Positions 14,653-24,530 of a stretch of 64,000 nucleotides of DNA are shown here, in pieces. A program made the translations under genes and the position numbers. Below the pieces are notes generated by a model. The model made no database searches, had not been told where the DNA came from, and saw only the letters and a program-made list of their open reading frames with translations. The DNA is taken from positions 682,001 through 746,000 of the forward strand of contig NZ_QGNZ01000001.1 of the NCBI RefSeq assembly GCF_003173595.1. Direction: 5' to 3'. Within the stretch, counting starts at the first letter, position 1; each line of letters starts with the position of its first letter. This stretch comes from Pedobacter yonginensis. Its GTDB lineage: Bacteria; Bacteroidota; Bacteroidia; Sphingobacteriales; Sphingobacteriaceae.

Positions 14653-17600
14653 ATGAAATTTAGTCTGACCAAAATAATGCCTCTTGTGTTGTTGTTGAGC
14701 ATCTGCTCTGCAAACTTTGCGGTTGCCCAACAAAGCGACCAAGCCAAGCCCTGGGTGTTTTGGTATTGGGTGCAAGCGGGAGTTTCAAAGGCTGGCATCA
14801 CGGCAGATTTAGAAGCCATGAAAACCAACGGAATTGGTGGGGCATACCTAATGTCCATCAAAGGGAGTTCCGCATCCAACCCGCCATTATATTCAAATCC
14901 CTCCAATCAGCTATCTCCACAATGGTGGGACATGGTAAAATTTGCCATGCAAGAAGCCAAAAGATTAGATTTGAAATTGGGTATGCACGTTAGCGATGGT
15001 TTTGCCTTAGCAGGTGGTCCATGGATTACACCCGAATTATCCATGCAAAAGGTCGTTTCATCTAAATTAACCCTAAGTAAATCAGTTGCGAAGATAATCC
15101 TACCTCAACCTGAACAAAAAGAAGGATATTACAAAGACATTGCCGTTTACGCTTACCCATCGCCGATCGGCTCAAATCAATCCACCAGAACAGTTGTTCC
15201 CAAGGTAACCGCCAGTAACGGCGCTGATGCCAGTGGTTTAATTAAGCCAGAAAACAAACAAAGCTTTGGCTCAAATGAACCTTGTTACGTTCAATACGAG
15301 TTTGATAAACCATTTACTTGCCGTTCGGTTCGGATTAAAATTAACGGAAATAACTATCAGGCTCAACGTTTAAACATTGAAGTGAGTGAGGATGGGAAAA
15401 GTTTCAAATCCATTGGGCGGCTAGAACCACCGAGACACGGCTGGCAAGATACCGATCAGGATGTTACGCACAGCATAGTTCCCACAACAGCAAAGTTTTT
15501 TCGTTTCATTTACGATAAATCTGGTTCAGAACCGGGTTCGGAGGACTTGGATGCAGCAAAATGGAAACCTTCCTTAAAACTGATGAACCTCGAACTATCA
15601 TCAGAAGCACAAGTTAACCAATTTGAAGGCAAAAACGGCTCCATTTGGCGTATCAGTAAACGAACAACACAAGATCAGATTCCCGAAAGCCTATGTGTGC
15701 CCTTAAATAGAATCATCAACCTAAGCAATAAGTTAAGGGCCGATGGAAGCTTAGATTGGAAAGTACCTTCAGGCAATTGGACAATTTTACGGATTGGACA
15801 TACCTCCACAGGACAAACCAACGCCACAGGTGGTGGTGGAATAGGCTTGGAATGCGATAAATTTAATCCAGAAGCCGTGAAACTGCAATTTAGCAGTTGG
15901 TACGGCGAGGCTTTAAAACATGCAGGACCAGAAATCGCATCGAAAATTTTAAATACCTTTCACGTTGACAGTTGGGAGTGTGGAAGTCAAAATTGGTCTG
16001 AAAATTTTAAAGCAGAATTTCTAAAACGCCGTGGATACGACTTGATACCTTATTTGCCCATTATGACAGGCCTACCTGTTCAGAGTGCATCTGTTTCCGA
16101 AAACTTTTTGTACGACGTACGGAAAACCATTTCAGAATTGGTTGTCGATAAATTTTATAAAACATTAGCAGCCTTAGCTAAAGAAAAAGGGGTAAGCTTT
16201 ACGGCAGAGAGCATTGCACCAACCATGTTGAGCGATGGTTTAATGCATTATAAAACTGTTGATGTGCCAATGGGCGAGTTTTGGCTCAATAGTCCAACGC
16301 ATGATAAACCGAACGACATGCTCGATGCCATCTCTGGTGCACACATTTACGGTAAAAACATCATTCAGGCCGAAGCCTTTACCACCGTTCGTATGGATTG
16401 GAATGAAAGCCCAGGAAACATGAAAACGCTCCAAGATCGTAATTACGCATTGGGTATTAACAAATTGGTTTACCACGTTTTTACCCATAACCCTTGGATG
16501 GATCGAAAACCGGGCATGACCTTGGATGGAGTAGGGTTGTATTTTCAACGCGATCAAACTTGGTGGACAGCTGGTAAAGCGTGGATTGACTATGCCACAC
16601 GCACACAAAATTTATTACAACAGGGTCATCCTGTGGTAGATATAGCCGTTTTTACAGGTGAAGAACTCCCTCGTCGTTCCATATTGCCAGATCGCTTAGT
16701 ATCTACCTTACCCGGCCTTTTTGGTGCCGATGTAGTGGCCGCAGAGCGAAAGCGATTAGCTAATCTGGGCCAACCCATGACTACGGTACCATCTGGAGTT
16801 TCTCACGCGGCGAATATGGCAGCGCCAGAAAACTGGGTAAACCCGCTACGTGGTTATGCCTATGATAGCTTTAATCCAGATGTGTTGAGTACGGCAACTG
16901 TAAAAAATGGATCGGTTGTTTTTGAAAGTGGCGCTTCTTACAAAATATTGGTCATCCCAGGAGAGATGAAAATGAATCCCAATTACCAATATATGAGCTA
17001 CCAAGTGGTTAATAAATTGTTCGACTTAGTAAAAGCTGGGGCAACAATTATAGTAGCTGAAAAACCTCTTTATCAAATTGGTATGCAAAAGGTTAATGAT
17101 AATGAGTTTAATGAATTGATTAACCAAATATGGATTGATAAAGCCAAACCTAATCAAGTTACAAAACTGGGCTTAGGTAAGATCATACAAGCCCCTTATC
17201 AAAGCGAAACCTTTAATTTGTTAGGACTTGCGAAGGATATCGAAATATTAGACATTATACCCATCACAGATGTACCGCTGCCCATATCCAAAGCCGTTGC
17301 ATACACGCATCGAAGCACGGGCTCGAAAGAAATTTATTTCATCTCAAATCAGCAAAATCAAGCCAGAAACTTGCATTTATCATTCAGAGTAACCCACAAA
17401 ATTCCGCAGATTTTTGACATGGTTACCAACAAAGAAATTCAGGTTGAATGGTGGGAAAGCGCAAATGGGAGAACCTTTTTAAATTATCAGTTTCCAGCGA
17501 ATGGATCTATTTTTGTCGTTTTTGAAAAGGATACCAATTTAAAACAAAGCGCCGAAATTTCCCCATTCAAAGGATTTATAAGCCTTCAGAACCTTTCTGC

Positions 17601-18063
17601 CAATTGGAAGGTCCAATTTAATCCAGAATATGGCGGCCCTGCAAAGGCACAGGAGTTCAACACCTTAACAGATTGGATGGCTAGTGCAAATGATGCCATC
17701 AAATACTATTCTGGCACAGCTACTTATAGCAAAAACTTCATCTATCAGGGAGATTTACAGCAACAGGTTTGGTTAGATTTGGGTTCGTTTTCAAACATCG
17801 CTCAAATAAAAATTAATGGAATAGATTGCGGTACGCTTTGGACTGCTCCATTTAAAACCGAGATTTCGAAGGCCCTAAGATTAGGCGATAATACGGTTGA
17901 CATCCAAGTGGTTAATACTTGGGCAAACCGTTTAATTGGAGATAGTAAATTGCCTGTAGATAAGCGTATTACCAATACTACTGCTCCGTTTCGTTTGGCA
18001 GATAAACCTTTAAATTCAGCAGGCTTGCTCGGACCTGTAACCCTTCAAATGGAAGATAAATAA
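14653..18063 (+). CDS. GH106-like alpha-L-rhamnosidase
   Basis: 1136 aa with a clean signal peptide (MKFSLTKIMPLVLLL..., cleavage near AVA-QQ, about residue 25). The mature N-terminus 'KPWVFWYWVQAGVSKAGITADLEAMKTNGIGG' is the standard GH106 opening, followed by 'KFAMQEAKRLDLKLGMHVSDGFALAGGPW'. Later landmarks are 'FHVDSWECGSQNW', 'FTAESIAPT' and 'VYHVFTHNPWMDRKPGMTLDG'. The C-terminus carries a galactose-binding-like beta-sandwich ('VWLDLGSFSNIAQIKINGIDCGTLWTAPF'), as usual for the family. It would remove terminal alpha-L-rhamnose from pectin (RG-I or RG-II) or arabinogalactan side chains in the periplasm. The stop overlaps the next start by one base. Confidence 0.9.
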   Translation: MKFSLTKIMPLVLLLSICSANFAVAQQSDQAKPWVFWYWVQAGVSKAGITADLEAMKTNGIGGAYLMSIKGSSASNPPLYSNPSNQLSPQWWDMVKFAMQEAKRLDLKLGMHVSDGFALAGGPWITPELSMQKVVSSKLTLSKSVAKIILPQPEQKEGYYKDIAVYAYPSPIGSNQSTRTVVPKVTASNGADASGLIKPENKQSFGSNEPCYVQYEFDKPFTCRSVRIKINGNNYQAQRLNIEVSEDGKSFKSIGRLEPPRHGWQDTDQDVTHSIVPTTAKFFRFIYDKSGSEPGSEDLDAAKWKPSLKLMNLELSSEAQVNQFEGKNGSIWRISKRTTQDQIPESLCVPLNRIINLSNKLRADGSLDWKVPSGNWTILRIGHTSTGQTNATGGGGIGLECDKFNPEAVKLQFSSWYGEALKHAGPEIASKILNTFHVDSWECGSQNWSENFKAEFLKRRGYDLIPYLPIMTGLPVQSASVSENFLYDVRKTISELVVDKFYKTLAALAKEKGVSFTAESIAPTMLSDGLMHYKTVDVPMGEFWLNSPTHDKPNDMLDAISGAHIYGKNIIQAEAFTTVRMDWNESPGNMKTLQDRNYALGINKLVYHVFTHNPWMDRKPGMTLDGVGLYFQRDQTWWTAGKAWIDYATRTQNLLQQGHPVVDIAVFTGEELPRRSILPDRLVSTLPGLFGADVVAAERKRLANLGQPMTTVPSGVSHAANMAAPENWVNPLRGYAYDSFNPDVLSTATVKNGSVVFESGASYKILVIPGEMKMNPNYQYMSYQVVNKLFDLVKAGATIIVAEKPLYQIGMQKVNDNEFNELINQIWIDKAKPNQVTKLGLGKIIQAPYQSETFNLLGLAKDIEILDIIPITDVPLPISKAVAYTHRSTGSKEIYFISNQQNQARNLHLSFRVTHKIPQIFDMVTNKEIQVEWWESANGRTFLNYQFPANGSIFVVFEKDTNLKQSAEISPFKGFISLQNLSANWKVQFNPEYGGPAKAQEFNTLTDWMASANDAIKYYSGTATYSKNFIYQGDLQQQVWLDLGSFSNIAQIKINGIDCGTLWTAPFKTEISKALRLGDNTVDIQVVNTWANRLIGDSKLPVDKRITNTTAPFRLADKPLNSAGLLGPVTLQMEDK

Positions 18064-20105
18064 TGATGGAATATTTAATGATAAGATTTAGGTTTTTAGC
18101 GCTCGTTTCTGGTATTTTGTTATTGTGCCTCTGTGCAAATGCACAAGAAGCTGCGCTAACCAACAATATAAACAGTCCATATGCAAAATTGAAAAGTTTA
18201 AATATGACAGATGTTACTTGGACAAATGGCTTTTGGGCAGATCGTTTTAAAGTGGCTACAGAAACAATGGTACCCAATATGTGGGCCATCTACAACGATC
18301 CAAAGATAAGTCATGCCTTTAAAAATTTTGAAATCGCCGCTGGTTTAGATACAGGTTCACATTCAGGCCCATCTTTCCATGATGGAGACTACTATAAAAC
18401 GCTAGAGGCGATGGCAAGCCTGTATGCCTCAACAAAAAACCCTAAATTAAATGCAATGATGGATCAAGCGATTTCCGTAATTGCGAAATCGCAGCGGGCA
18501 GACGGCTATATTTACACCAAAGCGATGATTGAACAACGTAAAACAGGTACAAACAATCAGTTCCAAGATCGCTTAAGCTTTGAAGCTTACAATATTGGAC
18601 ATTTAATGACAGCTGCATGTGTTCACTATCGAGCTACAGGCAAAACCACTTTGTTAAACGTCGCTAAAAAAGCCACCGAATATTTATACAATTTTTATAA
18701 AACGGCATCGCCAACTTTGGCAAGAAACGCCATTTGTCCATCTCATTACATGGGGGTGATTGAAATGTACCGCACCACAAAAGCGCCCAGATATTTGGAG
18801 CTGGCTAAGCATCTAATCGCCATAAAAGGCAAAATAGATGATGGTACCGACGACAACCAAGACCGAATTCCATTTTTGCAACAAACCAGCGCAATGGGGC
18901 ATGCAGTTAGGGCAAGTTACCTGTATGCAGGCGTAGCCGATTTATATGCTGAAACTGGAAAAGATAGCCTACTAAACACCTTAAATCTGATGTGGAATGA
19001 CGTAAACAATCACAAAATGTATGTAACCGGTGGTTTAGGCGCTTTGTATGATGGTACCTCGCCAGATGGTACCTCGTATAATCCGAATGAGGTTCAAAAA
19101 ATACATCAGGCTTTTGGTCGAGATTACCAATTGCCCAATTTCACCGCTCATAACGAAACTTGTGCAAACATCGGTAACGTACTGTGGAACTGGCGGATGC
19201 TACAAGTTACAGGAGATGCTAAATATGCCGATGTAATGGAACTGGCATTGCACAACAGTGTATTATCGGGCATCAGCCTAAATGGCAAAAACTTTTTATA
19301 CACCAATCCATTAGCGCAAAGCGATGAATTACCTTTTAAACAACGCTGGTCCAAAGATCGCGTTCCATATATTTCACTATCCAATTGTTGCCCACCAAAT
19401 GTAGTGCGTACCATTGCTGAAGTGAGCGATTATGCGTATAGCACCTCAGAAAAGGGTTTGTGGTTTAATTTATACGGAGGGAATACCTTAAATACCCAAT
19501 TGGCCGATGGTTCGAAGATTAGCCTCGAAGAAATCACAAACTATCCTTGGGATGGGTCGATTAAAATCTATATTAAATCAACTGCTAATAAAGCCTATTC
19601 TATGTTTTTTCGCATACCCGGATGGACACACGATGCGAAAATTAAGGTAAATGGGAAATTGATGAATGTTGATGCCGTTTCAGCTACCTATGCAGAAGTA
19701 AACCGCGTTTGGAAAGCGGGGGATGTGGTAGAACTCGATTTGCCTATGGAAGCGCAATTGATTGAATCGAATCCTTTGGTAGAGGAAAACAGAAACCAAG
19801 TTGCTGTTAAAAGAGGGCCAGTGGTCTATTGTCTTGAATCATCTGATTTGCCAGGGAGGAGTATTTTTAGTGCCTACATTCCAGAATCTATCAAATTTAA
19901 GCCCGAAAATATCACAATTGATGGTGCGCAAATGATGAGTTTGGTAGGCGATGCAAAAATAACTGATGAGAAGGTTTGGGGAAATTCACTTTACAGGCAA
20001 GTGAGCAAAGGCAATTCAACTACAGAAATTAAGCTGATTCCTTACTTCGCCTGGGGCAATAGAGGGCACTCGGAAATGTCGGTATGGTTGCCGTTAAGCA
20101 GATAG
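18063..20105 (+). CDS. GH127-like beta-L-arabinofuranosidase (DUF1680)
   Basis: 680 aa, secreted; the signal peptide fits best from ATG 18078 (MIRFRFLALVSG..., cleavage near ANA-Q), though ATG 18063 overlaps the previous stop. It is an (alpha/alpha)6-barrel with 'LSFEAYNIGHLMTAA' and the family's zinc-thiolate site: HNETC (Glu365, Cys367) and NCCPPNVVR (Cys442, Cys443). In the studied enzyme HypBA1, as I recall it, Glu338, Cys340, Cys417 and Cys418 bind zinc, with Cys417 the nucleophile. The general acid/base Glu322 lies 16 residues before Glu338; here that place is Gln349, so the specificity or mechanism may differ. Expected product is L-arabinose, matching the nearby araBDA genes. Confidence 0.87.
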   Translation: MMEYLMIRFRFLALVSGILLLCLCANAQEAALTNNINSPYAKLKSLNMTDVTWTNGFWADRFKVATETMVPNMWAIYNDPKISHAFKNFEIAAGLDTGSHSGPSFHDGDYYKTLEAMASLYASTKNPKLNAMMDQAISVIAKSQRADGYIYTKAMIEQRKTGTNNQFQDRLSFEAYNIGHLMTAACVHYRATGKTTLLNVAKKATEYLYNFYKTASPTLARNAICPSHYMGVIEMYRTTKAPRYLELAKHLIAIKGKIDDGTDDNQDRIPFLQQTSAMGHAVRASYLYAGVADLYAETGKDSLLNTLNLMWNDVNNHKMYVTGGLGALYDGTSPDGTSYNPNEVQKIHQAFGRDYQLPNFTAHNETCANIGNVLWNWRMLQVTGDAKYADVMELALHNSVLSGISLNGKNFLYTNPLAQSDELPFKQRWSKDRVPYISLSNCCPPNVVRTIAEVSDYAYSTSEKGLWFNLYGGNTLNTQLADGSKISLEEITNYPWDGSIKIYIKSTANKAYSMFFRIPGWTHDAKIKVNGKLMNVDAVSATYAEVNRVWKAGDVVELDLPMEAQLIESNPLVEENRNQVAVKRGPVVYCLESSDLPGRSIFSAYIPESIKFKPENITIDGAQMMSLVGDAKITDEKVWGNSLYRQVSKGNSTTEIKLIPYFAWGNRGHSEMSVWLPLSR

Positions 20106-20115
20106 AAAAAGGATA

Positions 20116-22530
20116 ATGGGGAGAAAGATGAACAAGAATTTCATTGTTATAGATAGATCGGATAGAAGCTTGGAGGCGAAGGGCTTAAGCCTCTGTCGTA
20201 ATCTTTGGCAATTGGCCAATATGTGCACAGTACCTAAAAAAATCATGCTCATTTTGATTGGTATTGTTGGAATCATCTCGACGGCTTTTTCACAACAGAA
20301 AGAACTGTTAAACAATAACATAACCTGGTTAAGTGAAAGCACAAATTCTGGAGCGTCTATGCCCCTTGGTGGGGGTGACTTGGGCTTGAATCTTTGGGTA
20401 GAAAAAGGAGAGATTTATTTCTACCTATCCCGAAGCGGCACATTTGACGAAAACAATACACTGCTCAAATTGGGCAGAATAAAACTCCATTTAAGTCCAA
20501 ACCCTTTTGTTGGTAAATCATTTAAGCAAGAGCTGATTTTAAAAGATGGTTATGCGAAAATTACAGGCAGTACGGGCAATTTAACAACTCAAGTAAACAT
20601 TTGGGTAGATGTTTTTAAAGCCGTTATCAATCTGGAAGTTAAAGCAAATAAAAAAATCAAAACCGAAGTAAGTTACGAAAGTTGGAGGTTTGAAGATAGG
20701 GTGATTAAGGGAAAGGAAAATAATCAAAATTCATATAAATGGGCACCACAAGGCATCCTAAAAACTTTTCAAGATGAAATAAACTACAAAGCAGATAAAA
20801 TAGAATTCTATCATCAGAATAAAGAACAAACAGTTTTCGACGTCGTGGTGAAGCAACAAGGCTTAGAAGGTTACAAATCAACACTTTATAACCCCTTGAA
20901 AAACTTAATTTTCGGTGGGTCTATACAGGGTGAAAATATGACTGCTGGGGTCAAATCTTCTGGCCAGTATTTGAATACGCCCTTTCAGCGTTGGAGTTTG
21001 AAAAGTAAGCAAGCATCGCTGAACAATCGAATTACCATTTCACTTTACACTGCAAATTCTACTTTAGAGGAATGGAAAACAGGCTTGTTGGATGTAGAAA
21101 AAAAAGCGAAAGAAGGTTATGAAGAATCATTTAAGGCCAGCAAAACTTGGTGGAATGCGTATTGGGAAAGAAGTTTTATCTACATCAATTCCAATGATTC
21201 GATTGCCAATCAGGCGGGTAAAAACTATCAGCTTTTTCGATATATGCTCGGCTGCAATGCATTTGGTGCATGGCCCACAAAATTTAATGGTGGCTTATTC
21301 ACCTTCGATCCTGTTTTAACCGATACGACACTAAAATACACCCCCGATTTTAGAAATTGGGGCGGAGGTACGCACACTGCTCAAAATCAACGTTTGGTGT
21401 ATTGGCCGATGCTTAAAAGTGGAGATTTCGAAATGATGAAACCTCAATTTGATTTCTATCTCAATCTTTTAAAAAATGCCGAAACCAGAACGAAAAATGC
21501 CTGGGGGCACGATGGGGCAAGTTTCACAGAACAAATTGAAAATTTCGGTTTGCCCAATCCAGCAGAATACAGCTGGAAACGTCCGGCTAATTTCGACAAA
21601 GGCATGGAATACAATGCTTGGTTAGAATACGAGTGGGATACGGTATTGGAGTTTTGTATGATGATCTTAGAAACAGAGCGCTTCAATGGGAACAACATCC
21701 AACAATATATGCCATTGATTGAAAGCAGTTTAACCTTTTTTAAAGAACACTATACCTATTTAGCCAAGCACAGGGGAAGCAAAGCTTTGGATGCAAATGG
21801 ACATTTGGTTTTGTATCCAGGCTCTGGGGCAGAAACCTATAAAATGGCTTACAATTCTACATCCACCATCGCAGGCCTTAAAAGTGTTTTGCAACGATTA
21901 TTGGAACTAAAATCTGCTACAGATAATCAAAGAAAGAATTGGCAGAACATGTTAAGTACCATCCCACCAATTAGTTTTAGAAATTTTGATGGAAAAACAA
22001 CCATTTCGCCAGCAAAAACATGGGAACGAATCAACAATACCGAGAGCCCACAACTGTATCCAGTTTTCCCTTGGGGTCTGTATGGAATTGGAAAATCAAA
22101 TTTAGATACCGCAATCAACACATTCAAGTATGATTTGGATGTGCTTAAATTTAGGAGCCACGTGGGCTGGAAACAGGATAATATTTTTGCTGCACGACTG
22201 GGTTTAACCAACGAAGCGGCCAATTTAACAAAAGCAAAACTGAAAGATTCTGGCAGAAGATTTCCTGCTTTCTGGGGGCCAGGATTCGATTGGACCCCCG
22301 ACCACAACTGGGGCGGATCGGGTATGATTGGTTTGCAAGAAATGTTGATGCAATGCGATGGAAAGGACATTTATCTCTTCCCAGCTTGGCCAAAAACATG
22401 GAATGTACATTTTAAACTTCATGCGCCATACCAAACTACAGTAGAAGGCACCCTAATCAATGGTAAAATAGAAAATTTAAAAGTAACGCCACAGGCAAGA
22501 GAGGTTGATGTGATTTATGTATTGAAATAA
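20116..22530 (+). CDS. DUF5703 / GH95-like (alpha/alpha)6-barrel glycosidase
   Basis: 804 aa from the first ATG. The N-terminal beta-sandwich begins 'NNITWLSESTNSGASMPLGGGDLGLNLWV'; a helical barrel follows with 'YQLFRYMLGCNAFGAWPTKFNGGLF', 'HTAQNQRLVYWPMLKSGD' and a C-terminal 'GGSGMIGLQEMLMQ ... FPAWPKTWNVHFKLHAP' typical of GH95-related enzymes. The signal peptide is clear only at residues about 43-60, and ATG 20221 (MCTVPKKIMLIL...) would give an ideal one, so the first 35 codons may be untranslated leader. Probable periplasmic glycosidase, perhaps on alpha-L-fucose or alpha-L-galactose; substrate uncertain. Confidence 0.78.
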   Translation: MGRKMNKNFIVIDRSDRSLEAKGLSLCRNLWQLANMCTVPKKIMLILIGIVGIISTAFSQQKELLNNNITWLSESTNSGASMPLGGGDLGLNLWVEKGEIYFYLSRSGTFDENNTLLKLGRIKLHLSPNPFVGKSFKQELILKDGYAKITGSTGNLTTQVNIWVDVFKAVINLEVKANKKIKTEVSYESWRFEDRVIKGKENNQNSYKWAPQGILKTFQDEINYKADKIEFYHQNKEQTVFDVVVKQQGLEGYKSTLYNPLKNLIFGGSIQGENMTAGVKSSGQYLNTPFQRWSLKSKQASLNNRITISLYTANSTLEEWKTGLLDVEKKAKEGYEESFKASKTWWNAYWERSFIYINSNDSIANQAGKNYQLFRYMLGCNAFGAWPTKFNGGLFTFDPVLTDTTLKYTPDFRNWGGGTHTAQNQRLVYWPMLKSGDFEMMKPQFDFYLNLLKNAETRTKNAWGHDGASFTEQIENFGLPNPAEYSWKRPANFDKGMEYNAWLEYEWDTVLEFCMMILETERFNGNNIQQYMPLIESSLTFFKEHYTYLAKHRGSKALDANGHLVLYPGSGAETYKMAYNSTSTIAGLKSVLQRLLELKSATDNQRKNWQNMLSTIPPISFRNFDGKTTISPAKTWERINNTESPQLYPVFPWGLYGIGKSNLDTAINTFKYDLDVLKFRSHVGWKQDNIFAARLGLTNEAANLTKAKLKDSGRRFPAFWGPGFDWTPDHNWGGSGMIGLQEMLMQCDGKDIYLFPAWPKTWNVHFKLHAPYQTTVEGTLINGKIENLKVTPQAREVDVIYVLK

Positions 22531-22563
22531 ACCCAGAAAATTTGACTTTAAAACATTAGAAAT

Positions 22564-23352
22564 ATGGATTTACAGCTTAAAAATAAAGTAATTGTTATAA
22601 CAGGTGGCGCAAAAGGGATTGGGAAAGCGATGGCGCAGGTATTTGCCAATGAACAAGCAAACGTGGCCATTGTAGGCAGAAAAGCATCCGATAATCAAAT
22701 TGTTGTGGATGAGATAACCGAGGCTGGCGGAAAGGCCTTTCAATTTGTAGCAGAACTATCCAAGCCAGAAGATTGCGAAAGCGTAATCAAAGCCATTATC
22801 ACTCAATTCGGTCGGATAGATGGTTTGGTAAACAACGCAGGCGTAAATGATGGCGTAGGACTCGAAAACGGAAATTATGCCGATTTCATGTCTTCTTTAC
22901 ATAAAAACGTGGTGCATTACTATTTGATGGCGCACTATGCTTTACCCGAATTGATTAAAAGCAAAGGGGCAATTGTAAACATTACATCTAAAACAGGCGA
23001 AACCGGCCAAGGCAACACTTCAGCTTATGCAGCTGCAAACGGAGGTAGAAATGCGCTCACCAGAGAATGGGCTGTAGAACTTCTAAAATACGGAATCCGT
23101 GTGAACGCCATTATGGTAGCCGAATGTTGGACTCCTGCCTACGAAACTTGGATAGAAACCTTAGCAGATGCCCAAGAAAAACTGAAAGAAATTACCTCTA
23201 AAATTCCACTGGAAAATAGAATGACTACAGCAGAAGAAATTGCAAACATGGCAGCCTTTTTAATGTCGAACAAATCCAGCCATACCACCGGACAAATTAT
23301 TCATGTAGATGGCGGTTACGTTCACCTAGACAGAGCCTTAGCCAACGCTTAA
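22564..23352 (+). CDS. SDR family oxidoreductase, catalytic Lys replaced by Asn
   Basis: 262 aa classical short-chain dehydrogenase/reductase. Cofactor motif 'VITGGAKGIGKA' (Gly14-Gly20), NNAG at 'GLVNNAGVN', Ser142 in 'ITSKTGETG' and Tyr155 in 'SAYAAANGG' are all in the expected places. The YxxxK motif, however, reads Tyr155-A-A-A-Asn159, so the Lys that lowers the Tyr pKa is Asn. 'ALTREWAVELLKYGIRVNAI' and the C-terminal 'GQIIHVDGGYVHLDRA' are like those of L-fucose and L-rhamnose dehydrogenases. A role oxidising a free sugar to its lactone is inferred from this similarity and from the neighbours. Confidence 0.88.
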   Translation: MDLQLKNKVIVITGGAKGIGKAMAQVFANEQANVAIVGRKASDNQIVVDEITEAGGKAFQFVAELSKPEDCESVIKAIITQFGRIDGLVNNAGVNDGVGLENGNYADFMSSLHKNVVHYYLMAHYALPELIKSKGAIVNITSKTGETGQGNTSAYAAANGGRNALTREWAVELLKYGIRVNAIMVAECWTPAYETWIETLADAQEKLKEITSKIPLENRMTTAEEIANMAAFLMSNKSSHTTGQIIHVDGGYVHLDRALANA

Positions 23353-23482
23353 TACTCATTCACTCATTCACTAATTCAATTACTCACTCATTCCCTTATT
23401 CATTCATTCAATCATTCCTTCCCTCATTCATTCCTTCATTCCCTCATTCCTTCACTCACTCATTCAATTACTCATTCACCAT
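23348..23482 (+). repeat. G-free CATTC-type low-complexity stretch between SDR and zinc dehydrogenase genes
   Basis: From the last codon of the SDR gene to the start codon of the next there is not one G in 135 nt of the coding strand. The sequence is an imperfect array of CATT, CATTCA and CTCATT words. The RNA would be unstructured, pyrimidine-rich and without a purine ribosome-binding site. C-rich, G-poor RNA of this length resembles a Rho-utilisation site, and tetranucleotide arrays are also prone to slippage. Neither function is shown by the sequence alone. Confidence 0.9.
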
Positions 23483-24497
23483 GAAAACCCTAACCTGTAC
23501 AACGCCCGGAACTTTTGAGTATTCAGAAACGGAAAAGCCTAAACTGAAAACAGGCCATGCCATTATAAAAATTAAGCGAGTTGGCATTTGCGGTACCGAT
23601 CTTCATGCATTTGAAGGCACCCAACCTTTTTTCAATTATCCTAGGATTTTAGGCCACGAGCTATCGGGCGACTTGGTGGAAGTAGATTGCGGCGCAGACT
23701 TCAAAATAGGAGAAGCGGTTACCTTTATCCCTTATTTTAATTGTGGCGTTTGTATTGCATGCAGAATGGATAAGCCAAACTGTTGCGTTAATATGCAAGT
23801 GTGTGGCGTACATGTAGATGGAGGCATGAGCGAATACCTGCAAGTGCCCTCAAAAACACTCCTGCACGGCGAGGGCTTAAGCTATGATGAACTTGCCCTT
23901 GTTGAGCCATTAGCCATTGGCGCACATGGTGTAAGGCGGGCAGCAATACAAGAAGGCGAATTTGTTTTGGTTATTGGCGCCGGACCAATAGGCCTTGGCA
24001 CAATGGAGTTTGCAAGAATAGCAGGAGCGAAGGTGATTGCTATGGATATTAACGACGGACGATTGATGTTTTGCAAAGAAAACTTAGGTGTAGCGCACAC
24101 GATAAATGCGTTGTCAGATGATGTTGTAGCACAATTGATTGCCATTACCGGCGGAGATATGCCAACCGTTGTAATTGATGCAACCGGAAACCAAAAGGCC
24201 ATAAACAACGCCATAAATTATATGGCTCATGGTGCCCGTTTTGTGCTCATTGGCTTGCAAAAAGGCGATTTAATTTTCAATCACCCCGAATTTCATAAAC
24301 GCGAAGCTACGTTAATGAGCAGCAGAAATGCGACTACACAAGACTTTGAGCACGTAATTGCCAGCATGAAAAATGGTTTGGTTAATCCCACCAACTACAT
24401 CACACATCAGGTTAATTTTGAGGATGTTAAAACGGAATTTGAAAGTTGGTTAGACCCCAAAAATGGTGTGATTAAAGCCATGGTCAGCATCAATTAA
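23481..24497 (+). CDS. Zinc-dependent sugar alcohol/acid dehydrogenase (MDR superfamily)
   Basis: 338 aa medium-chain dehydrogenase of the sorbitol/L-gulonate/galactonate 5-dehydrogenase type. Catalytic zinc ligands are Cys37 (GICGTD) and the GHE motif (His59-Glu60). The structural zinc site is complete with Cys88, Cys91, Cys94 and Cys102. The Rossmann motif is 'VLVIGAGPIGLG', followed by Asp at 'IAMDIND', which points to NAD. The last gene of the cluster, it ends just before a strong bidirectional terminator. Likely oxidises a polyol or sugar acid at a secondary alcohol in the same catabolic route as the SDR. Exact substrate unknown. Confidence 0.88.
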   Translation: MKTLTCTTPGTFEYSETEKPKLKTGHAIIKIKRVGICGTDLHAFEGTQPFFNYPRILGHELSGDLVEVDCGADFKIGEAVTFIPYFNCGVCIACRMDKPNCCVNMQVCGVHVDGGMSEYLQVPSKTLLHGEGLSYDELALVEPLAIGAHGVRRAAIQEGEFVLVIGAGPIGLGTMEFARIAGAKVIAMDINDGRLMFCKENLGVAHTINALSDDVVAQLIAITGGDMPTVVIDATGNQKAINNAINYMAHGARFVLIGLQKGDLIFNHPEFHKREATLMSSRNATTQDFEHVIASMKNGLVNPTNYITHQVNFEDVKTEFESWLDPKNGVIKAMVSIN

Positions 24498-24530
24498 CGT
24501 GTTGGCTTTCAGTTGGGTATTATAAACCCA

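Noticed and set aside
21927..22434. Long minus-strand frames within the DUF5703 gene
   Set aside because: They overlap a well-supported gene fully and show no recognisable motif; shadow frames.
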